NCBI GenBank assembly: GCA_046328035.1
Contig: JAXLXI010000009.1
Span: forward strand, 1 to 64,000
From: JBGASG01 sp046328035
Lineage (GTDB): Bacteria > Cyanobacteriota > Vampirovibrionia > Obscuribacterales > Obscuribacteraceae
Direction of reading: 5' to 3'
Length of the DNA stretch: 64,000 nt
In this document: piece by piece, positions 17,153 through 25,747 of the stretch
Layout of the letters: the number at the start of each line of letters is the position of its first letter
Position numbering within the stretch: the first letter of the stretch is position 1
The notes under the pieces: generated by a model
Databases searched by the model: none
Seen by the model: only the letters and a program-made list of their open reading frames with translations
What the model was told of the DNA's origin: nothing
Translations under genes and position numbers: made by a program

Positions 17153-17902
17153 TTGGAAGTAGCTGAATACCAGAACATTGCCGACCACGAGGAAGGTCAT
17201 TTTTACTATGTCGCGGTGCATGAGCTGATTCTGCACTTCATCGAAGAGTACGGGAATTTGTCGGGACACCTGGAGATTCTCGATGCCGGCTGCGGCACGG
17301 GCAGCCTGGCTAAAAAACTCGAACGCTATGGTTCGGTGACCGGCGTCGATCTGGCGCCTGAAGCATTGCGGATCTCCGCCGACAAGGGTGTGCGCGTTGT
17401 TGAGAGTTCGATTGAATCGATGCCTTTTTCAACCAATCACTTTGACATGGCCGTCAGTGTCGACGTCATTTACCATCAGCACGTTAAGGACGATGTGAAG
17501 GCTCTGAAGGAGATCAATCGCGTCCTCAAAGATGGAGGATTGTTCGTCATCCGTGTGCCGGCCAATCCACGCCTGTTCTCAAATCACGATCGCTGCGTGC
17601 AGACGGCGCGCCGCTATACAGAGCACGAATTGCGCGAGAAGCTTGAGGCAAGCCGGTTTGAAATACTGCGCATCACTCATTGTCAGTGGGGCTTGTATTT
17701 CCCTGCCTGGTTAAAGGCCCGGCTCGATGATCGCAATCCTTCGGATCAAGAAGAAGCCGGCAAATCAGCGATTGGCAAAACCAATCCAGTAATCAACGAG
17801 TCAATGAAAGCCTTGTCCAGCATGGAGAAAAGCTTGATGTCCAGCGGCGTCAATTGCCCCTTCGGCATCGGACTTCTGGCGGTCGCTCGTAAGAAAGTCT
17901 GA
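17153..17902 (+). CDS. Class I SAM-dependent methyltransferase
   Basis: A 249-residue Rossmann methyltransferase. Motif I is ILDAGCGTGSLAKKL, the acidic end of strand 2 is VTGVDLAPEAL, and motif II/III is FDMAVSVDVIYH followed by INRVLKDGGLFVIRVP. The layout is that of UbiE/COQ5-like (Methyltransf_11) enzymes; the acceptor is unknown. TTG at 17153 is the apparent start. It lies 21 bases after the GT-C gene and is part of the same transcript. The stop is adjacent to that of the convergent GT2 gene. Confidence 0.85.
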   Translation: MEVAEYQNIADHEEGHFYYVAVHELILHFIEEYGNLSGHLEILDAGCGTGSLAKKLERYGSVTGVDLAPEALRISADKGVRVVESSIESMPFSTNHFDMAVSVDVIYHQHVKDDVKALKEINRVLKDGGLFVIRVPANPRLFSNHDRCVQTARRYTEHELREKLEASRFEILRITHCQWGLYFPAWLKARLDDRNPSDQEEAGKSAIGKTNPVINESMKALSSMEKSLMSSGVNCPFGIGLLAVARKKV

Positions 17903-18886
17903 TCAGCGCGCCTGGCGGTCGGTGCTCGTGGTGCTGGTTGTGGCTTTGATACCGGGTGCGGTGTTGGGCACCAGATCCAGCTGAGCGTTTTTTTCGATGA
18001 CGTCTGCCACAATATACAGCGGACGTTTGCGCAGTTCGGTAACTACAAAGCCCAGGTACACAGTCAATGACACCGACGTGACCAGGTTGATGATGCCCAC
18101 AAGCAGAGCAATCAAGGCGACGGTGATGCTGTTGTGCCAGTGCAGCAACGCAACGACCGTGGCAATTGCCACCAGGAACGACCCGATTATCGGAAACGCC
18201 ACCACCACGAATGGGTTGGACGAGAAAAGTCCGGACAAGCCGACCTTGAAAAGTTTTGCGAATGAATAGCTGCTGTTGCCCAGGGTGCGCTGGTCGCGTT
18301 TGAACGGTATAACGACTTGTTTGAAGCCGACCCAGGGTACGATAGAACGCAGAAACGGCGACGAATCAGCAATGCTGATCACGGCTGAGGCAGCACGTTT
18401 GCTGAGCAGACGAAACTCACCGGCATGCGAGATGGTCACTGGCGAACTCTTGTTCAGCAGCCAGTAGTAGAACTCTGTCGCCATTTTGCGAAAAAACGCA
18501 TCGCTGCGATCGGTTTGACGAGTGAAAACTATGTCGTTACCTTCGCGCCAGTACTGAATCATCATCGGCAGAAGCTCGGGCGGATCCTGCAAATCTGAAT
18601 CCATATTAATGATCGCCCGTCCCCTCGCGTGCGCAAGCCCGGCGATGATGGCAGCTTGTTCTCCGAAGTTCCGGCTGAGCACGACCAAGCGTACATGGAG
18701 ATGCTGGCTGGCGGTATCCCTCAAAAAATTCGCGGTGACTGCGCGACTGCCGTCATCCACGAAAACTACTTCGTATGGCAGAGAAAGAGGTGTCAAGGTC
18801 AAATCCAGCCGATGCAGCAGCGCAGTCAGGTTGGCTGGTACCTCGTTATATACGGGCACGACAATAGTTATCTCGGCTGGCGTCAA
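17903..18886 (-). CDS. GT2 glycosyltransferase, DPM1/GtrB-like
   Basis: A 327-residue GT-A enzyme with TIVVPVYNE at the start, FVDDGS, the metal-binding NMDSDLQDPPELL and the LSRNFGEQAAI helix, as in dolichyl/undecaprenyl-phosphate sugar synthases. Two C-terminal membrane spans (about 225-250 and 260-285) anchor it. Such enzymes make polyprenyl-phosphate hexose, the donor for GT-C transferases, so it is a plausible supplier for the 773-residue protein next door. The polar tail after residue 300 is low-complexity. Confidence 0.88.
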   Translation of the reverse strand: MTPAEITIVVPVYNEVPANLTALLHRLDLTLTPLSLPYEVVFVDDGSRAVTANFLRDTASQHLHVRLVVLSRNFGEQAAIIAGLAHARGRAIINMDSDLQDPPELLPMMIQYWREGNDIVFTRQTDRSDAFFRKMATEFYYWLLNKSSPVTISHAGEFRLLSKRAASAVISIADSSPFLRSIVPWVGFKQVVIPFKRDQRTLGNSSYSFAKLFKVGLSGLFSSNPFVVVAFPIIGSFLVAIATVVALLHWHNSITVALIALLVGIINLVTSVSLTVYLGFVVTELRKRPLYIVADVIEKNAQLDLVPNTAPGIKATTSTTSTDRQAR

Positions 18887-19063
18887 AGTCCCCCCACGCG
18901 CAAGTGGGGAAAGTGTACAACTAAGTCCAGTTTCGGGTATTAGTGTCTTCTCTCACGGATTGAAAGTCGAGACGGTGAACCGCACTTAATCTTGCGCCTT
19001 TTTGCGACATCTTTCACTGAGCACAGTTGGCGATAAAATGTTGTCTCAATCGATTTGACGGAC

Positions 19064-19828
19064 ATGAAACGCGCGACCATTCCGATAGAAGATGTAGTGG
19101 AACCACCACTGATGAAGGGGCGAATTCCATTCTCGGAAATGCGGCCAGACCTGGTATCTGAATGGTATTACGCAAGAAACTGTGGCTTTGGTCCAGAAGA
19201 TTTCAGTTATGGGTCACACGTCGAGGTATGGTGGCGCTGCCCGATTAGCAAAGATCACGTATATAGAATGCGGATAATGAAGAGAGGTTCCAGAGGGGAT
19301 GGCTGTCCCTATTGTGGTAAGCGTAAGGTGTCCCCTACTAACAGTTTAGGAAAACTGTATCCGGCGCTCATACCAGAGTGGCATCCTTCAAGAAATGGTG
19401 ATGTTACTCCCTTTGATGTTATAGCAGGCTCCGCAAAAGCTTACTGGTGGCGATGCTCAAAAGGGCACTGCTGGAAAGCGCAATTGAGCAATAGAACCCA
19501 GAAGAATACCGGTTGTCCGAGATGCTTTGTTAAAGGCCGTAAGAAGATGCTGGAGGAGGTGCTGCATGCTCGCCTTCCACTATCCAGGTCATCCATTGCA
19601 GCAGTCGCTCCGCATCTGAAGAGGCAGTGGCATCCGACAAAAAATGGAGCGCTTACTCCTGATATGGTTCGACCTTCAGACGGTCGAAGAGTATGGTGGC
19701 AATGTGAGTCCTATCCCAAGCATGTCTGGACCACGTTGGTTAGGTCGCGACAGAAAGGTAGTGGTTGTCCGTTCTGTGCGTCCATGGGACCCAAAAAGCG
19801 CAGTAAAAGCGCACCTAAAAACGGCTAA
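19064..19828 (+). CDS. Treble-clef zinc-ribbon protein (DUF4379-like)
   Basis: A 254-residue intact paralogue of the broken gene at 11141. It has three tandem units, each with W-Y/H near the start, GSxxxxWWRC, a His-containing turn (KDHVY, KGHCW, PKHVW) and a CPxC knuckle (GCPYC, GCPRC, GCPFC), likely one zinc each. The family is found in proteins with nucleic-acid links, but no nuclease domain is present here. ATG at 19064 fits MKRATIPIEDVVEP. Its 3' end overlaps the convergent TPR gene by 14 bases, and the last residues are Lys/Ser-rich. Confidence 0.75.
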   Translation: MKRATIPIEDVVEPPLMKGRIPFSEMRPDLVSEWYYARNCGFGPEDFSYGSHVEVWWRCPISKDHVYRMRIMKRGSRGDGCPYCGKRKVSPTNSLGKLYPALIPEWHPSRNGDVTPFDVIAGSAKAYWWRCSKGHCWKAQLSNRTQKNTGCPRCFVKGRKKMLEEVLHARLPLSRSSIAAVAPHLKRQWHPTKNGALTPDMVRPSDGRRVWWQCESYPKHVWTTLVRSRQKGSGCPFCASMGPKKRSKSAPKNG

Positions 19829-20687
19829 TCCAGTGGCATAGAGGGCAGCTGAAGGACCGCCTCACGGTGCCCAAAATTACGTTGCCGACACCGCCCCCAG
19901 GCACGTTGGCGGTCGCCGCCAGTCCAACCACTGCCGCGGTGTAGAGAACTTTCTGACGCACGGGGTGTATCCGTTTGGCGGGCTTGGCGATATCTTTCTC
20001 AGACGCTTGCGTGGCGGCGGCGAATTCCAGGTCGATCAGATTGCTGTTTTTCTGAGCCTGCCCTTGCAAAAGCGGTGCCGATAGTGGTGCTGCATGAAAC
20101 ACACCGGCATTCATTTTCTTTTGCACCGCGCTTATGGCATTGAGCAGGTCGGCATCTCCTGGTGCTGCGCCGGCTGCTGCCTGATAGTGGGCGAGCGCTG
20201 AGGTCAGGTGCCCGGTCTCTTCGTACAGCACGGCGATGTTGAAGTGGGCATCCACGTTTGCGGGATCAGCAAGCAATGCTCGGCGAAACGCCTGCTCCGC
20301 CTCATCGGTATGCCCTTCTGCATGGTGCTTGATGCCAAGCCGAATGTCATCTTCCACCCGACCTTTTAAAACTGTGCCCTCGCTCCCCGGCTTCTCCTCC
20401 GTGGTGGAGTCCGGCACCGCCGGTGGTGTGGTGGTGCCCGCGGCTTCGTGCAGTTCTTTTATGCGCTTGACCAGCGAGCCTGTTTTCGCTTGACCGTGCA
20501 CGACCTCTTCGAGCTTGTTGACTCGTTCGTTGAGCGGCTTCGAAGGATCGCAGTTGCCGGTAATTTTCGATTCGAGAATGTTGAGCTGACCGCGCAAATC
20601 CGGCGTACCAGCAGAGTCGGACGCGAACGCCGACTGCGAGACGAGGATCAAAGCCGTGACGGCTGTAAAAAACGCTTCTTTGCGCAA
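19815..20687 (-). CDS. Secreted TPR protein
   Basis: A 290-residue protein with a signal peptide (MRKEAFFTAVTALILVSQSAFA, cleavage after AFA). A Leu/Glu-rich segment is followed by two TPR units (GIKHHAEGHTDEAEQAFRRALLADPANVDAHFNIAVLYEETG split over about 120-165). A C-terminal hydrophobic stretch is VLYTAAVVGLAATANV. The last 17 residues (VRRSFSCPLCHWISRF) read into the end of the convergent zinc-ribbon gene and look unlike the rest, so the original C-terminus may have been altered when that gene arrived. It lies 63 bases downstream of the metacaspase gene on the same strand. Confidence 0.7.
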   Translation of the reverse strand: MRKEAFFTAVTALILVSQSAFASDSAGTPDLRGQLNILESKITGNCDPSKPLNERVNKLEEVVHGQAKTGSLVKRIKELHEAAGTTTPPAVPDSTTEEKPGSEGTVLKGRVEDDIRLGIKHHAEGHTDEAEQAFRRALLADPANVDAHFNIAVLYEETGHLTSALAHYQAAAGAAPGDADLLNAISAVQKKMNAGVFHAAPLSAPLLQGQAQKNSNLIDLEFAAATQASEKDIAKPAKRIHPVRQKVLYTAAVVGLAATANVPGGGVGNVILGTVRRSFSCPLCHWISRF

Positions 20688-20750
20688 AACGGATTCAACT
20701 CCGGCTACTTCTCAACCATATCACAATCGGATATGCGAGGGCGCGCCGCG

Positions 20751-21905
20751 TCATTTGATGGCGGATGGTGCCACCCATTCGTCATCGGAAGCTTCATACC
20801 CGTCGTAGTGCACGAAATACTCACCGTTGCTGTATTTTTTGACTACTGCCGCGTACCAGTCATCGCCCCATTTCACTTTTACCTTGGCGCCGGGATTCCA
20901 TTTGGCGGATGTAGAGACGGGCAGATTCTCATTCGCTACGGCGCCTTTGCGCACGCGACTATCAGCAACCCACTCATCGCTGGCTGCCGTATCCCAGCCG
21001 ATTGTCACCCAGCGAACTTTTGACTGTCCGTCTTTGCGCTCCAGAATTTTGGCTGGATACCATTTCTCCTCCCACTTCACTTCGGCGCGTTCCGGCAGAG
21101 CTTCTTTGGGAAAGGCGACCTTTGCCACCACTGTGTCGGACAGGAAATTGGTGCTGCGTGTAGCGAAGGCTTTCTGTCTTTCGAGAGCGGACATCTCCGC
21201 GTTGACGTATCGGCACATTTCATCGAAGGTGATCATGCCGTCATTGTTCGTGTCGGCGTAACGGTGACCGGTCAAGCAGTCAAGAATCGCTTGTGTGAAA
21301 GTCCAGTTGCCGGTCGATGAAATCGCCGACATTGCCGAGGTGAGCACGCCGTATGAAAAGGGCGGGTTCGCCTTTGAGAGTTCTTCTCCGAGCGCGCCCG
21401 AATGACAGCAATCGGCAGTGAAGATTGCCTTCGACCCTTTGAATTTTTCGGCCACGCTCTTGGCGTAGGATTTGACGCTCCAGTAGGTGCTGGGGGCGTC
21501 GCTGCAATCATAGTTGCCGTAAAACGCTGCGCCGTCTGTCACCCAGCCGTGTCCACAGTAATAGGAGAAGAACGTATCGCCTGGTTGGGTCTTGGACATC
21601 ATCGCATCGAGACCGGAGCGAATCGCTTTTAGTGTCGCTGCCGAATCACAAAGATAGACGATATGGTCGGCCGGTACACCCGCTTTGGTAAACCAGTCGC
21701 GCAGTTGCTGGTCGCGGCGATTCTTGACTGAAAAGGATTTGAGTCCCGCGCCCTTTTGCCATTCCAGAACCCCGACAATAAACACCCACGTCTTTTGAGG
21801 GTTATCAATCATTGCCGGTGCGCTGTTTTGACCGTGCACAGCCAGGGCTCTCCAGAAAGCCGCCAGGAAAGCTCCAATTATTAAAACCGTCGCCAGTTGG
21901 CGCAT
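20751..21905 (-). CDS. Secreted metacaspase (C14) with EF-hand and two Tudor-like modules
   Basis: A 384-residue protein. A signal peptide or anchor (residues 1-25) is followed by a caspase-fold p20 region. The catalytic His is in SYYCGHGW (about H119) and the catalytic Cys in TADCCHSG (about C167); DCCHSG is the metacaspase hallmark. Residues about 218-229 (DTNNDGMITFDE) form a canonical EF-hand loop. Two C-terminal repeats (VKWEEKWYPAKILE...SDEWV about 276-313, VKWGDDWYAAVVKK...SDDEWV about 343-378) resemble Tudor/agenet barrels. Metacaspases are Arg/Lys-specific Ca2+-activated proteases; the EF-hand suggests a calcium link. Target and role are unknown. Confidence 0.85.
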   Translation of the reverse strand: MRQLATVLIIGAFLAAFWRALAVHGQNSAPAMIDNPQKTWVFIVGVLEWQKGAGLKSFSVKNRRDQQLRDWFTKAGVPADHIVYLCDSAATLKAIRSGLDAMMSKTQPGDTFFSYYCGHGWVTDGAAFYGNYDCSDAPSTYWSVKSYAKSVAEKFKGSKAIFTADCCHSGALGEELSKANPPFSYGVLTSAMSAISSTGNWTFTQAILDCLTGHRYADTNNDGMITFDEMCRYVNAEMSALERQKAFATRSTNFLSDTVVAKVAFPKEALPERAEVKWEEKWYPAKILERKDGQSKVRWVTIGWDTAASDEWVADSRVRKGAVANENLPVSTSAKWNPGAKVKVKWGDDWYAAVVKKYSNGEYFVHYDGYEASDDEWVAPSAIK

Positions 21906-22049
21906 GTAAAACCCTCCGATTGCCTCCAGGCAGACTCATCGCGGGGGACTTTAACACATTCGGGAACGATACGGTTCAGTCGGCGTCGTTAGTCACATAA
22001 GCGGCGCTGCCTGACTTGCGGGCAGTGCTGCATCAGGGAGGCTAACACC

Positions 22050-22460
22050 ATGTTTATACGAAATCTGGCATCTGCGGGTCTGGCACTGGTTCTAGTCGTC
22101 GGCATGTCCAACTTTCAGCCGGCAGAAGCCAAAAACTGGCGCAACCAGTTCAATAGATTTATCGCTGGCAACCGGAATGGTGGCTTCAACTATCGAGCCA
22201 ACCAGTCACAGCTCCAGCAACAGTTTGCGGGACGGATCACCACCTGTAACACCATGATAGATACCGGTGTCAATGCCGGGCAGCTCTCAGTGGTCGAAGA
22301 ACAGCAATTGCGCACGATGCTGGACCAGATCTCTGCGCAGAACAACAGTTATGCAGGACATGGTTATAACGATGCCGAAGTGCAACAGTTAGCCGCCGGA
22401 CTGGCTCAGCTGGAACAGCTGATCACCGCAGCCGGCACCAATGTCATCACGCGATTTTAG
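22050..22460 (+). CDS. Small secreted protein, 136 aa
   Basis: A signal peptide (MFIRNLASAGLALVLVVGMSNFQPAEA) is followed by a mature region rich in Asn, Gln and Ala without Cys pairs. A helical part, LSVVEEQQLRTMLDQI ... AEVQQLAAGLAQLEQLI, forms the C-terminal half. No family is recognised. ATG at 22050 follows GGGAGG by eight bases, a strong ribosome site. It is divergent from the metacaspase (144 bases between starts), and a hairpin after the stop looks like its terminator. Confidence 0.65.
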   Translation: MFIRNLASAGLALVLVVGMSNFQPAEAKNWRNQFNRFIAGNRNGGFNYRANQSQLQQQFAGRITTCNTMIDTGVNAGQLSVVEEQQLRTMLDQISAQNNSYAGHGYNDAEVQQLAAGLAQLEQLITAAGTNVITRF

Positions 22461-22484
22461 GTAACGAACCAACGGATACGAGAC

Positions 22485-22531
22485 AACCGCGGATTACTTC
22501 ACAGCGTTGAAGCCGTCCGCGGTTTCTTGTT
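22485..22531 (+). terminator. Hairpin terminator after the 136-aa secreted protein
   Basis: AACCGCGGA (22485-22493) pairs perfectly with TCCGCGGTT (22516-22524). The 22-base loop is followed by TTCTTGTT. The loop is long for an intrinsic terminator, so function is moderately supported. Confidence 0.45.
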
Positions 22532-22559
22532 AGGATCCGTACCTGACGGAGGAAACCCA

Positions 22560-23000
22560 ATGACCAACCAGCTTTCAATGCAGCCTGAAGTCGGCAAATC
22601 TGCACCGGTGGTGCTCGGCATCTTGATTTGCGAGCGCGTGCTTCAGGACGTGTTGCGGCGGGACTTTATTACCTGTATCAACATCCACAACGGCATGTCG
22701 GTGCAGGGTTTTCCCGCCATCGTGCCGCTGGTTTTCGCTTTCGCACAGGTCGCTGGTTCTGCTGATGTGTTCGAATACCAATTTCGCATGGTGGACAAGA
22801 ACAACGAAGTCGTCGCCATGTCGCCCGTGGCTCGGGTAGAGCCCTTGCCCAATTCGTCCATGACCCACAAGGTAATCTCAGCCTTCAGCGGATTAGTGTT
22901 TAATCATGAAGGCATTTACAATGTCTTGCTGTCGGTTAACGGGCAAGACGTTGCGTCTTTACCGTTTCAAGTGATCAAAGTCGACGGCGATTCGGCGTAG
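22560..23000 (+). CDS. Hypothetical beta-rich protein (DUF6941-like)
   Basis: A 146-residue protein with the order VLGILICERVLQD, an LVFAFAQVAGS strand, FEYQFRMVDKNNEVVAMSP, then FNHEGIYNVLLSVNGQDVASLPFQV. This beta-sandwich pattern (R-x-V-D, ... G-x-Y-x-x-x-L-x-V-x-G) is that of the DUF6941-type proteins of unknown role. ATG at 22560 follows CGGAGGAAACCCA, a good ribosome site, and is preferred to 22527. No neighbour clarifies its function. Confidence 0.6.
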   Translation: MTNQLSMQPEVGKSAPVVLGILICERVLQDVLRRDFITCINIHNGMSVQGFPAIVPLVFAFAQVAGSADVFEYQFRMVDKNNEVVAMSPVARVEPLPNSSMTHKVISAFSGLVFNHEGIYNVLLSVNGQDVASLPFQVIKVDGDSA

Positions 23001-23207
23001 CATCAGCGCCGCTATCCATGAGGCTCACGCCTGCCACCGAATGTGGTGCCACCCACGGACGCCGGACTGTGGTCGCGCTTTCGATATCGACTCCTTATCG
23101 AAAGCGTGCACTTGATGTGGTATCTTTCACTTGTTAATCGTGCGAGTCTGTCCCTGGGGCAGCCGTGGGGCTAAGTCAAGTTGGAAGGAAGCGGAGGCGT
23201 CGAAAAC

Positions 23208-24812
23208 GTGACCAGTGGTACAGCCGCAAAAGAAGTCGTCCTGTCGAGCTATGACCGGACGCAGTACGAAAGCCATCCTTACGTACAGAGCCATCCGGAC
23301 CGTCTCGCCACCCTGGCGACGCTGTTCGGCATGAAACCAAAACCGATCACCAAAGCTCGTGTTTTGGAACTGGCTTGCGCCAGCGGAGGCAACCTGATTC
23401 CCATGGCACAGGCGTATCCCGAGACTGAATTTATCGGCATCGACCTGTCGAAGAAACAAGTTGATGAAGGTCTGGCGACCATCAAAGAGCTCGGACTGAA
23501 AAACATCGAATTGCGCCACGGCAATGTCATGGACGTCACCGAAGACCTCGGCAAATTCGATTACATCATCGCTCATGCCATCTTCTCCTGGGTGGAAAAT
23601 GATGTTCGCGAAAAAGTCCTCGATATCTGCAGCAAAAACCTTGCTGAGCAAGGCGTTGCCTACGTCAGCTACAACACTTATCCCGGTTGGCACCATCGCG
23701 GCATGATTCGCGACATGATGCTCTACCACACGGCCGGTTTCGAAGATCCGCAAATCAAAGCCGCCCAAGCCCGCGCCCTGCTCGATTTCCTGTCTCAATC
23801 GGTTCCGACTGACAACAACAGCGTGCACGGCTTGATGCTCAAGCGCGAACTGGACATCGTCCGTTCGGTCAAAGACTTCTACCTCATCCACGACCATCTG
23901 GAAGAGAAGAACGAGCCCGTTTACTTCTATCAATTTGCAGAAATGGCTGGTCGTCACGATCTGCAATATCTCTCGGAAGCCGAGTTCAGCACCATGCTGA
24001 CCAGCAACTTCCCGGTATCGGTGGCGGAAACGCTGCGTCGCATCTCCACCGACATCGTGCGCACCGAGCAGTATATGGACTTCGTTCGCAACCGCGAATT
24101 CCGTCAAACCTTGCTCTGCCATAAAGATGTGCAACTCAACCGTAACATCACCTTCCAGAGCGTGATGCCTCTGTATGTAGCTTCGCCCGTCAAGCCGCTG
24201 ACGCCCAATCCGTCGCTCACTTCGCGTGAAACAGTGACGTTCGGTCTGCCCGATGGACGTTCGCTCTCGACTGCTGCGCCGCTGGTGAAGGCTGCCCTCA
24301 CTCACCTGGGCGATATCTGGCCGCAAGCGATTCCGTTTGACGAACTGGTCAATCAAGCCCGTGCCAAGATCTCGGATGTGCTGATTCAAGACTCCAGCAC
24401 CTTCCAACGCGATGTGGAAATGCTCGGCAGCGACATCGTCACCTGCTACACCGTCAACCTCGTGACGTTGCGCACTCAACCGGTGCCGTGCGTCACTGAA
24501 GTGAGCGATAAGCCGACCACCCCTGCGTATGTGCGCCTCCAGTGCAAACGCGGTGATGCGATGGTCACCAGCTTGACCCACGAAAACGTGGCTATCGATG
24601 CCTTCGTCCGTCACATCCTGGTTTTGCTGGACGGCACGCGCACCAGAAATCAAATCCTCGCCGACCTGGTCAAGTTCGCCAAAGACGGCACTCTGGTGGT
24701 GCAACGCTCCGGTCATCAATTGACCGAAGAACAAAGCCTGCGTGATTTGTTGGCAACGGCGCTTGATGAAAAGCTGCCGCTGATCGCCAAAGCAGGACTT
24801 CTGGAAGCATAG
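23208..24812 (+). CDS. Methyltransferase with methyltransferase-regulatory domain
   Basis: A two-domain protein of about 534 residues. The N-terminal part is a class I methyltransferase (VLELACASGGNLIPMA, EFIGIDLSKKQVDEG, FDYIIAHAIFSWVENDVREKVL). The middle is the PF10119-type regulatory domain: YVSYNTYPGWHHRGMIRDMML, then HDHLEEKNEPVYFYQFAEMA and LQYLSEAEFSTM. A C-terminal domain of about 150 residues (GDAMVTSLTHENV ... FVRHILVLLDGTRTRNQIL) resembles a winged helix. GTG at 23208 sits ten bases after GCGGAGG and is preferred to TTG at 23181. The acceptor is unknown. A strong terminator follows. Confidence 0.85.
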   Translation: MTSGTAAKEVVLSSYDRTQYESHPYVQSHPDRLATLATLFGMKPKPITKARVLELACASGGNLIPMAQAYPETEFIGIDLSKKQVDEGLATIKELGLKNIELRHGNVMDVTEDLGKFDYIIAHAIFSWVENDVREKVLDICSKNLAEQGVAYVSYNTYPGWHHRGMIRDMMLYHTAGFEDPQIKAAQARALLDFLSQSVPTDNNSVHGLMLKRELDIVRSVKDFYLIHDHLEEKNEPVYFYQFAEMAGRHDLQYLSEAEFSTMLTSNFPVSVAETLRRISTDIVRTEQYMDFVRNREFRQTLLCHKDVQLNRNITFQSVMPLYVASPVKPLTPNPSLTSRETVTFGLPDGRSLSTAAPLVKAALTHLGDIWPQAIPFDELVNQARAKISDVLIQDSSTFQRDVEMLGSDIVTCYTVNLVTLRTQPVPCVTEVSDKPTTPAYVRLQCKRGDAMVTSLTHENVAIDAFVRHILVLLDGTRTRNQILADLVKFAKDGTLVVQRSGHQLTEEQSLRDLLATALDEKLPLIAKAGLLEA

Positions 24813-24843
24813 TCAAGAGCACAACTGCAAAGTCCAAGTGTAC

Positions 24844-24883
24844 GAAGAGCCCTCCGAGCAGATCGGCAGGGCTCTTCTCTTTA
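24844..24883 (+). terminator. Intrinsic terminator
   Basis: GAAGAGCCCT (24844-24853) pairs perfectly with AGGGCTCTTC (24868-24877). An inner CCGA/TCGG stem shortens the loop to five bases, and TCTTT follows. It ends the methyltransferase transcript. Confidence 0.75.
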
Positions 24884-24892
24884 CGAGATAGA

Positions 24893-25651
24893 ATGGTCCC
24901 CATGGGTACAGGACTTGTTGTTGGCTTGAAGAAACGGCTTGCCGCCTGGCTGTCGTCCAGCGTCGCAGATGAGATCGGCTTAAACGATTTGCGCCGTCAG
25001 ATTGCTGAGCTGGAAACTCAGCTGGCCGCATCACGCAGCGATGTGTCTTCCGCGCAGGTGGCAGAGCCGGCCGCTCCCGATTTCTCCGGAAGCGCGATTT
25101 TGCACCCCACAGCTGTGATCGGTCCGGAAGGTGTGATCGATAACCTGCGTGGCGATCCCAAACACATCCGCGTCGGCGAACACTGCTATGTGAGAGGGCG
25201 CTTACTTACCTACGGCCATGCCGGAGAAATCTCCATTGGTGACTGGTGCTATATCGGGGTGCGCACCGAAATCTGGTCAATGTCCTCGGTCTCGATCGGT
25301 AACCGGGTGCTGGTATCGCACGGGGTCAACATAATAGATGGCTCATCTCACTCATCAGTTGCCGCCGAACGGCACCAACATTTCCGCGACATTTTAACCA
25401 GGGGGCATCCGAAGAATGCCGATGAGGTTCCCGGTGTAGACGGAGCACCGATTGTTATCGAAGATGACGCCTGGATAAGTTTCGGTGCCACCATTTTGAA
25501 GGGGGTGCGCATCGGCAAAGGCAGCATTGTGGCGGCGGGCGCTATTGTCACCAAGGACGTGCCGCCCGGAATGCTGTACCGCTCTAAGGTTGAGCCGGTG
25601 ATGACGCCTCTGGCGGCGGTCGAGGCGCGGCAGGACCCGGCCCGCTGCTAA
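24893..25651 (+). CDS. Left-handed beta-helix (hexapeptide) acyltransferase
   Basis: A 252-residue protein with an amphipathic N-terminal helix and a short coiled coil (LRRQIAELETQLAASRS). Hexapeptide turns follow from about residue 70: AILHPTAVIGPEGVI, ISIGDWCYIGVRTEIW, VSIGNRVLVSHGVNI, a long loop with SHSS, then IVIEDDAWISFGATILKGVRIGKGSIVAAGAIVTKDVPPGML. This is the NodL/WbbJ-like O-acetyltransferase layout. It would acetylate a sugar using acetyl-CoA. It stands alone just after a terminator, before the capsule-like gene. Confidence 0.85.
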   Translation: MVPMGTGLVVGLKKRLAAWLSSSVADEIGLNDLRRQIAELETQLAASRSDVSSAQVAEPAAPDFSGSAILHPTAVIGPEGVIDNLRGDPKHIRVGEHCYVRGRLLTYGHAGEISIGDWCYIGVRTEIWSMSSVSIGNRVLVSHGVNIIDGSSHSSVAAERHQHFRDILTRGHPKNADEVPGVDGAPIVIEDDAWISFGATILKGVRIGKGSIVAAGAIVTKDVPPGMLYRSKVEPVMTPLAAVEARQDPARC

Positions 25652-25747
25652 TTGGCGGTAGTTCATCATTCCAAGAGCCTGCTTTGCTAGACTTAAGCGT
25701 CTTCCGGCGGCGATGCCGCGCGATATCTTTCTCGGGACTGCGACAAA

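Noticed and set aside
23127..24734. A 535-codon open frame on the minus strand
   Set aside because: It lies exactly opposite the methyltransferase gene, has no family motif, and its composition (many His, Val, Asp, Phe) is the usual shadow of codons in a high-GC third position gene.
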